Assembly: GCF_002204745.1 (NCBI RefSeq)
Contig: NZ_NIRR01000015.1
Span: 1 to 64,000 of the forward strand
Length of the DNA: 64,000 nt
Origin: Hymenobacter amundsenii
GTDB taxonomy: Bacteria; Bacteroidota; Bacteroidia; Cytophagales; Hymenobacteraceae
Direction: 5' to 3'
Below the pieces are notes generated by a model. That model was not told where the DNA came from and made no database searches. It saw only the letters and a program-made list of their open reading frames with translations. The position numbers were made by a program, and so were the translations under genes. Positions 36,019-45,243 of this stretch are shown piece after piece. Numbering within the stretch: position 1 is the stretch's first letter; every line of letters begins with the position of its first letter.

Positions 36019-39000
36019 ATGTTCAGTAAATTCCTTCGTCGGCCCGTATTTGCCATCGTTATTTCGGTGGTGATCATCCTCATGGGTGTGCTGGCCATCA
36101 ATACGCTGCCTACCTCGCAGTTTCCGGAAATTTCGCCTCCCATGGTCATGGTGAGCGCGGCCTATCCGGGCGCGAGTGCCAAGGTGCTCACCGAATCGGT
36201 CCTGATTCCGCTGGAACAGGCCGTGAACGGCGTACCGGGCATGAAATATATGACCTCCGACGCCGTGAGTGCCGGCGAGGCCAACATCCAGATCGTGTTC
36301 AACCTGGGTACCGACCCTGACCAGGCGGTGGTAAACGTGAACACGCGCATTGCGCAGGTGCTCAACCGCTTGCCGGTGCTCGTGCAGCGCGAAGGCATCA
36401 TCGTCAACCGCGTGGTGCCCAACATGCTCATGTATGTGAACTTGTACAGCAAGGACAAGAACACCGACATGAAGTACCTCTTCAACTTCGCCGGCGTGAA
36501 CATGCTGCCCGAGCTGCAGCGCCTGAGCGGCATCGGCCGGGCCAACATCCTGGGTAGCCGCCAGTACGCCATGCGCATCTGGCTCAAACCCGACCGCATG
36601 CGGGCCTACAACATCTCGGTCGATGACGTGATGAAGTCGCTCGACGAGCAGAGCGTGATTGGCTCGCCGGGCCGGATCGGCCGCTCTGACGGGCAGCGGG
36701 CCGAAGCGCTGGAATATGTGCTCACCTACCAAGGCCGCTTCAACGATGTGGAGCAGTACAAGAACGTAATTCTGAAGGCCAACGCCGACGGCGAAATCCT
36801 GCACCTCAAGGACGTGGCCAATGTGGAGCTGGGCTCGGAGTTCTATGATATCTACTCCAACCTGAATGAGTTTCCGTCGGCGGCCATCGTGCTCAAGCAA
36901 ACCTACGGCTCCAATGCCAAGGACGTAATTAAGGAGGTGAAGGCCAAGCTGGAGGAGCTGAAGAAAACCAGCTTTCCGCCCGGTATGGACTACAAAATCA
37001 GCTACGACGTGTCGAACTTCCTCGACGCCTCGATTGAAAACGTCATCGACACGCTGCGCGACGCCTTTATTCTGGTGGCCCTGGTGGTGTTCCTGTTCCT
37101 GGGCGACTGGCGCTCGACGCTGATTCCGATTCTGGCCGTGCCCGTGTCGCTGGTCGGCTCGTTCATCGCCATGCAGGCGTTCGGGCTCACGATTAACATG
37201 ATTACGCTCTTTGCCCTGGTGCTCTCAATTGGCATCGTGGTCGATGACGCCATTGTGGTGGTGGAAGCGGTGCACGCCAAGATGGAGGAAAAGCACCTCT
37301 CGCCCTACCACGCCGTGCGCGAGGTGCTGGGCGAAATCAGCGGCGCCATCATCGCCATTACTATCCTGATGACGGCCGTGTTCATTCCGGTGTCGTTTAT
37401 GAGCGGGCCGGTGGGCATTTTCTACCGGCAGTTCTCCATTACCATGGCCACGGCCATCGTGATTTCGGGCCTCGTAGCCCTTACGCTCACGCCGGTGCTC
37501 TGCGCCATGATTCTGAAGAACAACCACGGCCAGACCAAGCCCAAGTCGCCGATGCAACGGTTCTTCGATGCCTTTAACCGGATGTTCGAGCGGTTTACGG
37601 GCCGCTACACCAACTTGCTGGAGCGTATCGTGGACCGCCGCCTCGTGACATTCGCCCTGCTGATAGCCTTCGGCATCGGCATCTTCGGCATCACGGCCAA
37701 GCTGCCCTCGGGCTTTATTCCGAGCGAAGACCAGGGCCTGATTTACGCCATCATCCAGACCCCGCCCGGCTCGACGTTGGAGCGCACCAACGCCATTTCC
37801 CACGACTTGCAGCAGTTAGCCAAGAACGTGCCCGGCATCGCCAACATTTCCACGCTGGCCGGTTACGAGGTGCTTACCGAGGGCCGCGGCTCCAACGCCG
37901 GTACCTGCCTGATCGACCTCAAGCCCTGGGACGAACGCAAGGAATCGGTGGCCGAAATCATTGAGGCGCTGGAGAAAAAGGCGCAGAAGATTCCGGGCGC
38001 GACCATCGAGTTCTTCGAGCCGCCGGCCGTGCCGGGCTACGGCGCGGCGGGTGGTTTCCAGCTCCAACTGCTCGATAAAACCAACTCGGGCGACTACAAG
38101 GCCCTGGAAAAAGTAAACAAGGAGTTCATGGGGGAGCTGCGCAAGCGCAAAGAGCTGGCCGGCCTGTTCACCTTCTTCTCGGCCGACTACCCCCAGTACG
38201 AGCTGCAGATCGACAACCAGCGGGCCATGCAGAAAGGCGTGAGCATCGGCAACGCCATGAACACGCTCAGCATCATGGTAGGCTCGACCTACGAGCTGGG
38301 CTTCATCAAGTACCAGCGCTTTTTCAAGGTATACGTGCAGGCCTCGCCCGAATACCGGCGCCTGCCCGAAGACATCCTGAACATGTGGGCTAAGAATGAT
38401 AAGGGCGAGATGGTGCCGTTTTCGGCCTTCATGAAAATTGTGAAGAGCCAGGGCGCCAACGAAATCAACCGCTACAACATGTACACCACGGCCTCCATCC
38501 GGGGTGGCTCGGCGGCCGGCTACAGCAGCGGCGAAGCCATTAAGGCGGTGCAAGAGGTAGCAGCCAAAACCCTGCCCCGGGGCTACGACATCGACTGGGG
38601 CGGCTTGTCGAAAGACGAAGTATCGCGCGGCAACGAGGCCGTTATCATCTTCGGGGTGGTGCTGCTGTTCGTGTACCTGGTGCTGGCGGCCCAATACGAG
38701 AGCTTCCTGCTGCCGCTGGCCGTTATTTTCTCGCTGCCGGCCGGCATTTTCGGCTCCTTTTTGCTCCTCAAGCTCCTGGGCCTGGCCAACGACATCTACG
38801 CCCAGGTGGGCCTCGTGATGCTGGTGGGTCTGCTAGGCAAGAACGCGGTCCTGATCGTGGAATTCGCGGTGCAGAAGCACGAAGAGGGCATGAGCGTCCG
38901 CGAGGCGGCCATCGAAGGCGCCAAAGTGCGTTTCCGCCCGATTCTGATGACCTCCTTCGCCTTTATCGCGGGTCTGATTCCGCTGGTGCTGGCTACCGGC

Positions 39001-39222
39001 GCGGGCGCCATCGGCAACCGTACCATTGGCACTTCGGCCTTGGGCGGCATGCTGTTCGGCACCGTGTTCGGCGTCATTATCGTGCCCGGGCTTTACTACA
39101 TCTTCGGTACCATAGCCGCCGGCCGCAAGCTGATTCAGGACGAATACGAAATGCCGCTGACTGAGAGCATCGAGCCGCACCTTCCTTCTTTAGTAACGGA
39201 TCAAATCAAGCAGCATGCTTAA
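36019..39222 (+). CDS. RND efflux pump, HAE1/AcrB family
   Basis: A 1067-residue inner-membrane proton-driven pump. Twelve membrane segments in two repeats, each with a large periplasmic part. The N-terminus is typical (FSKFLRRPVFAIVISVVIIL), and TM4 carries the proton-relay Asp pair in IVVDDAIVVVE (about residues 407-408), matching AcrB. The second repeat has GLLGKNAVLIVEFAV and the conserved Lys region of TM10. Such pumps expel hydrophobic drugs, bile-type detergents or dyes through the adaptor and the outer-membrane channel; substrate range cannot be read from the sequence. The 3' end overlaps the channel gene by 8 bp. Confidence 0.96.
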   Translation: MFSKFLRRPVFAIVISVVIILMGVLAINTLPTSQFPEISPPMVMVSAAYPGASAKVLTESVLIPLEQAVNGVPGMKYMTSDAVSAGEANIQIVFNLGTDPDQAVVNVNTRIAQVLNRLPVLVQREGIIVNRVVPNMLMYVNLYSKDKNTDMKYLFNFAGVNMLPELQRLSGIGRANILGSRQYAMRIWLKPDRMRAYNISVDDVMKSLDEQSVIGSPGRIGRSDGQRAEALEYVLTYQGRFNDVEQYKNVILKANADGEILHLKDVANVELGSEFYDIYSNLNEFPSAAIVLKQTYGSNAKDVIKEVKAKLEELKKTSFPPGMDYKISYDVSNFLDASIENVIDTLRDAFILVALVVFLFLGDWRSTLIPILAVPVSLVGSFIAMQAFGLTINMITLFALVLSIGIVVDDAIVVVEAVHAKMEEKHLSPYHAVREVLGEISGAIIAITILMTAVFIPVSFMSGPVGIFYRQFSITMATAIVISGLVALTLTPVLCAMILKNNHGQTKPKSPMQRFFDAFNRMFERFTGRYTNLLERIVDRRLVTFALLIAFGIGIFGITAKLPSGFIPSEDQGLIYAIIQTPPGSTLERTNAISHDLQQLAKNVPGIANISTLAGYEVLTEGRGSNAGTCLIDLKPWDERKESVAEIIEALEKKAQKIPGATIEFFEPPAVPGYGAAGGFQLQLLDKTNSGDYKALEKVNKEFMGELRKRKELAGLFTFFSADYPQYELQIDNQRAMQKGVSIGNAMNTLSIMVGSTYELGFIKYQRFFKVYVQASPEYRRLPEDILNMWAKNDKGEMVPFSAFMKIVKSQGANEINRYNMYTTASIRGGSAAGYSSGEAIKAVQEVAAKTLPRGYDIDWGGLSKDEVSRGNEAVIIFGVVLLFVYLVLAAQYESFLLPLAVIFSLPAGIFGSFLLLKLLGLANDIYAQVGLVMLVGLLGKNAVLIVEFAVQKHEEGMSVREAAIEGAKVRFRPILMTSFAFIAGLIPLVLATGAGAIGNRTIGTSALGGMLFGTVFGVIIVPGLYYIFGTIAAGRKLIQDEYEMPLTESIEPHLPSLVTDQIKQHA

Positions 39223-40654
39223 GAGACGCATTTATCAATGCCTGGGCGTAGCCTGCTTATCGCTCGCGTTCGGGGCCTGCAAAACCCCGGAACTGGTGGT
39301 AAAAAACGCCGACCAGACCGTCCCGACCACCTACGCCAACGCCCTCACGTCGGACTCGACCAACACGGCCCGGGTGCGCTGGCAGGAATTCTTCACCGAC
39401 CCCAACCTGCAGGGCCTTATCACGACGGCCCTGCAAAACAACCAGGAGCTGAACATCACGCTCCAGGAAATCGAAATTGCCCGTAATGAAGTCCGGTTCC
39501 GCAAGGGCGCCTACCTGCCCTCGGTGGGCTTCGGCGGCCGGGCGGGGCTGGAGAAAGTGGGGCGCTACACGTTGCAGGGCGCCACGGAGGAAAACGTGGA
39601 TATCCGCCCAGCGCGGAATACGCCTGACCCGTTGCCCAACTTTGAGCTAGGTGCGGTGGCGAGCTGGGAAGTCGATATCTGGCACAAGCTGCGCAACGAG
39701 AAAAAGGCCGCCGCCCGGCGCTACCTGGCTACCGTAGAGGGCCGGAACTTCACCGTAACCAACCTGATTGCCGAGCTGGCCAACGCCTACTACGAGCTGC
39801 TGGCCCTCGACAATCAGCTGGCCATTGTGCAGCAGAATATCGAAATCCAGAACAACGCGCTGCGCATTGTGCGGCTGCAAAAGGAGGCTGCCCGGGCTAC
39901 CGAGCTGGCCGTGCAGCGCTTCGAGGCCCAAGTGCAGAACACGACGGCCCGCCAGTACAACATTCAGCAGCGGATTATCGAAACCGAGAACCGCATTAAC
40001 TTCCTGGTTGGCCGTTACCCGCAGCCGGTGGCCCGTAACCCGGAGACGTTCAACGACCTGCTGCCCCGGCTGGTGCAGAATGGGGTTCCGCCCCAGCTAC
40101 TGAGCAATCGCCCCGACATCCGGCAGGCCGAGCAGAACCTGGCTGCGGCCAAGCTCGACGTGCTGGCGGCGCGGGCTAATTTCTACCCCTCGCTCAATAT
40201 CTCGGCCGCCGCGGGCCTGCAGGCCTTCCGTCCCGGCTTGCTGCTCTCCACGCCCCAGTCGATGCTCTACTCGCTGGCGGGCGACCTGACCGGTCCGATC
40301 ATCAACAAAAACGCCATCAAGGCCACGTATTACAGCGCCAACGCCCGCCAGACCCAGGCCGTGTACCAGTACGAGCGCACGGTGCTTAATGCCTATATCG
40401 AGGTGGCCAATCAGCTATCCAGCATCAGCAACCTAGCCAACAGCTACGAGGCGAAGCGCAAAGAAGTGCAGGCCCTGAACCAGTCCATCAGCATTTCCAA
40501 CAGCCTCTTCCGCTCGGCCCGCGCCGATTACACCGAAGTGCTCTTCACCCAGCGCGACGCATTAGAGTCGAAGTTTGACCTGATCGAAACCAAAATGCGG
40601 CAACTCAACGCCACCGTAAACGTGTACCAGGCCTTGGGCGGCGGCTGGCAGTAA
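39215..40654 (+). CDS. outer-membrane efflux channel lipoprotein (TolC/NodT family)
   Basis: A 479-residue TolC-type channel. The lipoprotein signal ends in LAFGAC, and the mature part has two outer-membrane-efflux repeats of long helices, with NNQELNITLQEIEIARNEV in the first and SNRPDIRQAEQNLAAAKLDV in the second, both family hallmarks. Its start codon lies inside the end of the pump gene (8-bp overlap), showing translational coupling. It completes the tripartite efflux system and is followed by a terminator. Confidence 0.95.
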   Translation: MLKRRIYQCLGVACLSLAFGACKTPELVVKNADQTVPTTYANALTSDSTNTARVRWQEFFTDPNLQGLITTALQNNQELNITLQEIEIARNEVRFRKGAYLPSVGFGGRAGLEKVGRYTLQGATEENVDIRPARNTPDPLPNFELGAVASWEVDIWHKLRNEKKAAARRYLATVEGRNFTVTNLIAELANAYYELLALDNQLAIVQQNIEIQNNALRIVRLQKEAARATELAVQRFEAQVQNTTARQYNIQQRIIETENRINFLVGRYPQPVARNPETFNDLLPRLVQNGVPPQLLSNRPDIRQAEQNLAAAKLDVLAARANFYPSLNISAAAGLQAFRPGLLLSTPQSMLYSLAGDLTGPIINKNAIKATYYSANARQTQAVYQYERTVLNAYIEVANQLSSISNLANSYEAKRKEVQALNQSISISNSLFRSARADYTEVLFTQRDALESKFDLIETKMRQLNATVNVYQALGGGWQ

Positions 40655-40684
40655 GCCCCGCGCCAATCCCCTTTCCGGGCTATG

Positions 40685-40719
40685 AAAAAAAGTGCCGCTC
40701 TTTTTGGGCGGCGTTTTTT
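40685..40719. terminator. terminator of the efflux operon
   Basis: A7 (40685-40691), then GCCGC (40694-40698) pairing with GCGGC (40708-40712), then a T6 run. It lies 30 bp after the channel gene stop; the form is bidirectional. Confidence 0.8.
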
Positions 40720-40843
40720 GCAGGGTAGGAATAGGTAGCGCTCGGGCCGCTTCGGGAAAGGCTGAATCAAGCGGCTTCTAAACAATGTGTTAAGCATCGG
40801 GTTCTATGGATCATCAATCAATAACACCCTAAATTCTTTCCAT

Positions 40844-41446
40844 ATGAAAATGACCGCAGCAAAAACCTCCCTTCGCGTACTGCCTACCTGTTTTGTGGCT
40901 CTGGCCCTGGCTTTCGGCACTGCGAGTTGCGCTAACAACACGCCCGACACCGCCACCACCGAGCCCGCGATGGATACTGAAATGCCTGCCACCGACCCAG
41001 CCATGGCTCCAGATGCTGGCATGGATGATACGAGCGGAAAAAACCTAGCTGAAAACGCCACTGCCGTGCCTCAGATGAGCACACTTACGGCCGCCCTGCA
41101 AGCCGCCGGCCTCGCCGATAAGGCCTCTAGCGGCGGCCCCTATACAGTATTCGCGCCAACCAACGAAGCATTCGATGCGCTGCCCGCCGGTACGCTAACC
41201 GACTTGCTCAAGCCCGAGAACAAGAGCAAGCTGGTCGATATTCTGACCTACCACGTGGTGCCTGGCAGCATGATGGCCGCCGACCTGACGGATGGCCAGG
41301 AGCTGACTACCATCGAGGGTAAAAAACTGAAAGTAAGCGTTAGCGGCGGCACCGTAACGGTGAACGGAGCCAGTGTTTTGAAGGCCGATGTGAAGTCGAG
41401 CAACGGCGTGACCCATGTAATTGACAAAGTGTTGCTGCCCCAGTAG
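40844..41446 (+). CDS. fasciclin-domain lipoprotein
   Basis: A 200-residue protein with a lipoprotein signal (lipobox FGTASC, Cys about residue 29), a Thr/Pro/Ala/Met-rich spacer to about residue 65, and one FAS1 (fasciclin) domain. The domain shows its two hallmark blocks, YTVFAPTNEAFDALP and ILTYHVVPG, and ends NGVTHVIDKVLLPQ. Bacterial FAS1 proteins are surface or periplasmic proteins proposed to act in adhesion or matrix binding. The start at 40844 opens the signal peptide; an upstream in-frame start would only add non-signal residues. Monocistronic, with a very strong terminator directly after it. Confidence 0.92.
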   Translation: MKMTAAKTSLRVLPTCFVALALAFGTASCANNTPDTATTEPAMDTEMPATDPAMAPDAGMDDTSGKNLAENATAVPQMSTLTAALQAAGLADKASSGGPYTVFAPTNEAFDALPAGTLTDLLKPENKSKLVDILTYHVVPGSMMAADLTDGQELTTIEGKKLKVSVSGGTVTVNGASVLKADVKSSNGVTHVIDKVLLPQ

Positions 41447-41468
41447 CCAACATCGGAAATAAGTAAGA

Positions 41469-41507
41469 GCGCCACCACGTAGCAACTACGTGGTGGCGCT
41501 TTTTTTT
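41469..41507 (+). terminator. terminator of the fasciclin gene
   Basis: A perfect 14-bp stem GCGCCACCACGTAG (41469-41482 with 41486-41499), a 3-base loop and T8. It lies 22 bp after the stop codon. Confidence 0.92.
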
Positions 41508-41718
41508 ATTGGCTGGTCTTCTGTGCCCGCTCTACAGTCGAACGTGGGCCCCCGAGTTCGGGACGCGCATGCAATGGTTCTTCACAAGACGAATTGTGAA
41601 TGCCCCGTTTCACTTTCGCAAAACCGCCGTTTTAAAACCCCCGGTCCCGTTCGGCAGTTATACCACCCAGCCGCGCACTTAGCTGCGGCTACGTTTCATT
41701 TCAACAGACACAACGTTT

Positions 41719-42558
41719 ATGGCAACTACTAAAAACTGGTTCATTACCGGCGTTAGCTCCGGATTTGGCGCTTCGCTGGCCGATTTGCTCCTCGAAAAAG
41801 GCGACAAAGTGGCCGCAACTTTCCGCAAACAGGCCCAGGCCGATGAGTTCACGAAAAAAGCCAACGGCCAGGGCCACGGTTTCGTGATGGAAGTAACCGA
41901 CGAAGCCCAGGTAAAGAAGGCCATTGCCGATGCTATCAGCCAGCTCGGCCACCTCGACGTGATTGTGAACAACGCGGGCTACGGCTCGTTGGGCAGCATT
42001 GAGGAAATCGACGCCGAGGAAGTCCACCGCCAGTTCGACGTGAACGTGTTCGGGCCTCTGCACGTGCTGCGGGCCGTATTGCCTCACCTGCGCGAGCGGA
42101 AAAGCGGCCACGTGCTCAACATCACCAGCATCGGGGGACTGAAAACCTTCCCTGGCGTGGGCGTCTATAACGCCAGCAAGTTCGCCCTCGAAGCCATCGG
42201 CGAAAGCCTGGCCCAGCAGGTGAAACCCCTCGGCATCAAGGTCACGAATATCGAGCCCAGCGGCTTCCGCACCGAGTGGGCCGGCAGCTCGGCCACCTAT
42301 GTCGATACCAATATCGAGGACTACCGCAGCACGGTGGGCGAGAACCTGAAGGGTATCCAGAGCTACAGCGGCAACCAGCCCGGCGACCCCGACCGCGCCG
42401 CCCAGATCATGTACGACCTCGTGCATTCCGACAACCCACCCCTGCACCTGCCCTTGGGCAAAGCGGCCGTGAAAGGCGCCCGCGAGAAGTTCACCGGCCT
42501 GCTCGAAGAATTGGCCACTGTGGCCGAGACCGGCGATTCGGCCGATTTCCCTTCGTAG
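41719..42558 (+). CDS. short-chain dehydrogenase/reductase
   Basis: A 279-residue classical SDR using NAD(P). The cofactor motif TGVSSGFG is at residues 10-17, NNAGYG near 83-88, the catalytic Ser in NITSIGG near residue 137, and YNASK with Y150 and K154. The N-terminal Thr-Gly-Val and lack of an acidic residue at the end of beta-2 (AATFRKQAQ) favour NADPH. The substrate is unknown; the closest general resemblance is to short oxidoreductases annotated as 3-oxoacyl or retinol-type reductases. Monocistronic by appearance. Confidence 0.9.
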   Translation: MATTKNWFITGVSSGFGASLADLLLEKGDKVAATFRKQAQADEFTKKANGQGHGFVMEVTDEAQVKKAIADAISQLGHLDVIVNNAGYGSLGSIEEIDAEEVHRQFDVNVFGPLHVLRAVLPHLRERKSGHVLNITSIGGLKTFPGVGVYNASKFALEAIGESLAQQVKPLGIKVTNIEPSGFRTEWAGSSATYVDTNIEDYRSTVGENLKGIQSYSGNQPGDPDRAAQIMYDLVHSDNPPLHLPLGKAAVKGAREKFTGLLEELATVAETGDSADFPS

Positions 42559-42563
42559 TAATT

Positions 42564-42635
42564 GAGGGCTTAGGGTCTTAGTTCTTATGAAAAGAACGTC
42601 ATTCAGAGCGAAGCGAATAGGTCACCTCCAGTAGC
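42564..42635. repeat. half family A element beside a short family B arm
   Basis: A 7-8 bp periodic stretch (GAGGGCTTAGGGTCTTAG, 42564-42581) is followed by GAACGTCATTCAGAGCGAAG (42594-42613), which is the left end of family A. No right arm follows; the element instead runs into the 3' end of the leftward lipoprotein gene. Confidence 0.6.
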
Positions 42636-42932
42636 CATGTAGTTATAACCCCGCGAAGCCATTTCGTTGGATACGGCGTCGCGCAGCATCGTTTTAAACA
42701 GCAAATCGTTAAGGAAATAGGTGTTGTTCTGCTCGTTCTGAACTTGCGAGGCCCAAGAGTAGGTTTTGTAAGCCGAAAAATCGGGCTGGTTGGTGGCGTT
42801 GTTTATATAGCCCGGTACGTTGGTCGTACTGCCCCGCTCATCGGCTCCTACGGTTACGGCTTGTTTGGTTTCGCTACAGCCGGCCATGAGCATGGTCACG
42901 CTCAGGGCCAGGATTAGATGCTTGAAGTTCAT
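42603..42932 (-). CDS. DUF4136-like lipoprotein, C-terminally truncated
   Basis: A 109-residue lipoprotein (lipobox MLMAGC, Cys19). The mature part has DFSAYKTYSW and LRDAVSNEMASRGYN, which match the N-terminal half of DUF4136 proteins; these are usually about 180-200 residues. After MATGGDL the frame leaves homology and ends FASL and stop. Those last codons are the end of a family A repeat (the complement of TCAGAGCGAAGCGAATAG). So the gene seems to have lost its second half to the repeat, and the product is probably non-functional or altered. It stands alone with about 260 bp of upstream DNA. Confidence 0.7.
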   Translation of the reverse strand: MNFKHLILALSVTMLMAGCSETKQAVTVGADERGSTTNVPGYINNATNQPDFSAYKTYSWASQVQNEQNNTYFLNDLLFKTMLRDAVSNEMASRGYNYMATGGDLFASL

Positions 42933-43193
42933 AAGAAGAGTGCTAAAAGAGTGATAAAATCAATTTACACTATATTCTTACGCATCAATCTATCAATACG
43001 TTACCATTTTTTTACCCGCTCCTTCAGAACCCAAGCCTACTCGGGTGAGGTAGTGGGCCTCTGCAAATAATTGATACAGTTGGGCTTAAACCCGTTTTTT
43101 CAGACTCCACTCCAATTTTGGTCGTCGGGCGGAGAGGACTCTACGTTGGTACATCTGCGGCCACGAAAAGGCGCGAATTATGCACAGCAAAGA

Positions 43194-43952
43194 CTACATC
43201 TCTCCTTCTACGCCCAGCCCAAAGAGCGCAAAATCGTACTTCACGGGGTCGAGCGGGTCAAAGGTGCGCAGGTGGGCAGTGAGCTCCTCGGCGGCCAGCC
43301 AGTCGACCTGCTTGCGTTGGAGCAGGCCCAGGCGGCGGCCTACGCGCTCCACATGCACGTCGCAGGGGCAGATGAGGTCGGCGGGTGAGAGGCGCGTCCA
43401 GAAGCCGAAATCGACGCCGTGCTCATCTTGGCGCACCATCCAGCGCAGGTACATATTGAGGCGCTTGCAGGCCGAGCCGCGGGCGGGCGTGGCCACGTGC
43501 TTGCGGGTGCGCTGGGGCGCGTCGTCGAGGCTGAAAAACAGGGTGTGGAAATTCTCCAGGCGCTGTTTCTGGGTGGCGCCGTGCGTAAAAGCATCTTCCA
43601 GCGACGCGTGTTGCCCGTAGTACCAGCGCAGCCAGTGCACGAAATACAGCAGGTCGGTGTCGCAGAACGTGCGGTGGCAGAAGCCCAGCAGCCGCTTCAG
43701 GTCGTCGTCGTGGTGCTGGGTGATAAACTGATGGGGCGCGTTGTCCATGCGGGCCAGCAGCTCCCGGCACTTGCTGATGATGGTAGGCCGCCGCCCCCAG
43801 GCCAGCACCGCCGCAAACAACCCGCTGATTTCCACATCGGCCCGCGCCGCGAACTGGTGCGGAATGCTGATGGGGTCGAGGGCAATAAAGCCGGGCTGGT
43901 CGTAATGCCGGTATTTGTCGTCGAGCAGCGCCCGCATCTGCGCGTGGTTCAT
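43194..43952 (-). CDS. TIGR02757 family protein (DUF2400), function unknown
   Basis: A 252-residue soluble protein of the TIGR02757 family, common in Bacteroidota and some other phyla and without an established function. Family sequences include DPISIPHQF near residue 26, VLAWGRRPTIISKC (about 50-63), CHRTFCDTDLLYF (about 92) and CKRLNMYLRWMVRQ (about 165). The distribution of His, Cys and Trp resembles helix-hairpin-helix DNA glycosylase-type folds, but this is only suggestive. The start at 43952 is preferred over one 19 codons upstream, since that part lies in heptad repeats (NSLIDRM context). Confidence 0.88.
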   Translation of the reverse strand: MNHAQMRALLDDKYRHYDQPGFIALDPISIPHQFAARADVEISGLFAAVLAWGRRPTIISKCRELLARMDNAPHQFITQHHDDDLKRLLGFCHRTFCDTDLLYFVHWLRWYYGQHASLEDAFTHGATQKQRLENFHTLFFSLDDAPQRTRKHVATPARGSACKRLNMYLRWMVRQDEHGVDFGFWTRLSPADLICPCDVHVERVGRRLGLLQRKQVDWLAAEELTAHLRTFDPLDPVKYDFALFGLGVEGEM

Positions 43953-44078
43953 GCGGTCAATGAGTGAGTTGGTGAATGAGTGAATGAGGAAGTCGGCAGG
44001 TGAGTGCATTGTGCTGTCATCCTATGCGGAATACCGAGGATAACAGAACGGTTCACTCACCTAGTCACTCATTCACCG
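43953..44078. repeat. family B element between TIGR02757 and the LysM gene
   Basis: The left arm (43957-43991) reads TGAGTGAGTTGGTGAATGAG. The right arm (44049-44077) is inverted: TTCACTCACCTAGTCACTC. The arms lie directly after the stop of the LysM gene and directly before the start of TIGR02757. Confidence 0.65.
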
Positions 44079-45043
44079 TTACGGTACGTAGCTGGTTTCG
44101 ACGCGGAAACGCTGGTCGGGGGTAGCCAGGCGCTGCACGGCGCGCTTGGAGAGGCGGATGAGGATGCTGGTGTTTTCGCCCGTATCGGGCAGGCGACCGA
44201 TAACGCGCACGTACACCGCCTGACCATTCATGATGTTGCGCACCTCCATGATGGTGCGACCGGGGCCGTTTTATGCAGGGCCAAGTACTTGTCGGAAGCA
44301 TCGGTGGGGATGACCGTGGCCAGGCCGCTTTCCGAGACCCGGCGCACAATTTCGTTGGCCCGGGCCGGGGGGGCTTCTTTCTCATCCGGTTCGGCTGTTA
44401 CGGCCGGCGAGTTGGCTTCGTCGCGAGCTTTGTCGCGGGCTGCATCGCGCTCGGCCGCTTTCTCGCGGGCCGTTGGGCGGGCTGGAGCGGTGGCCACTGG
44501 CGCCGGCGGACCAGCCGCGCCGGTAGCGGGCGCCGCAATAATTACCACGTCGCCCACCTTCACGTTGTAATCGGTTTCGAAGCTGTTGAGGCGGGCCAGT
44601 TCGGCGGGCGTCGTCTGGAAGCGGCGGGCAATGGCGTAGAGCGTCATGCCGGGCGTTACCTTGTACACCCGGTTGCCGTTGGCATCGGTGGATAGCGCGC
44701 GCACGGCGGCGGTGGCGGGCGCGGCCACCGTTACGGGAGCCGCCGGCCGGGCCGGGGCGGGCGTGAGCACGACCCGGGTACGAGGCACGAGCACGATCTG
44801 GCCCAGAATCAGCTGGCCCTTCTGGCCCGAATTGGCCTCCACGATTTCCTCGACGGGCACCTTATAGCGGCGCGAGAGGCCATAGAGAGTTTCGCCAGCC
44901 GTGACGCGATGGCGAATGAGCATTTTATTGTTGCGGTACTCGACCCCGATAGAATCGGGCAGGGCTACCGGCGCGGGGGCCGCCCACGCGCAAAAGCCGG
45001 AGAAAACAAGGGCGACGGTCAGCAGCGGAAATCGGGACATCAT
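44079..45043 (-). pseudogene. LysM protein with RlpA-like domain, frameshifted
   Basis: A signal peptide (FPLLTVALVFSGFCAWA) is followed by two LysM peptidoglycan-binding domains (about residues 42-87, HRVTAGETLYGLSRRYKV, and 125-172, YKVTPGMTLYAIARRFQT), an Ala/Glu-rich linker and a C-terminal RlpA-like double-psi barrel. The barrel is split between two frames. The first frame stops at 44228, after KTAPVAPSWRCATS. In the second frame (44079-44385) the domain continues IMEVRNIMNGQAVYVRV and LPDTGENTSILIRLSKR to a natural end at VETSYVP. Adding one G near 44256-44257 (GTCG to GTCGG) restores one continuous protein of about 320 residues. It would bind peptidoglycan in the periplasm. A real mutation and a sequencing error cannot be told apart here. 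Confidence 0.8.
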
Positions 45044-45243
45044 AAGCAGCAGGCAAGAAAAACAGCGGCCAGCTGGCCCCGGCGCGGCCGAACCAGCCTG
45101 ACTACAGGCGGTCGAAAGTTACGGATTTGATGCTAAGCAGTCGTGTACCGGAACTAAAATGATGAGCCAACGGGAGGCTAGCCGGCGAAGTACTGCCTGT
45201 TTTTATTGTTTTTTTGCGCTCTTCACCTCCTCACCCCCTGCTT

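Noticed and set aside
40787..40843. Upstream start extending the fasciclin protein by 19 residues
   Set aside because: It would bury the lipoprotein signal peptide behind a non-signal segment; the ATG at 40844 is better.
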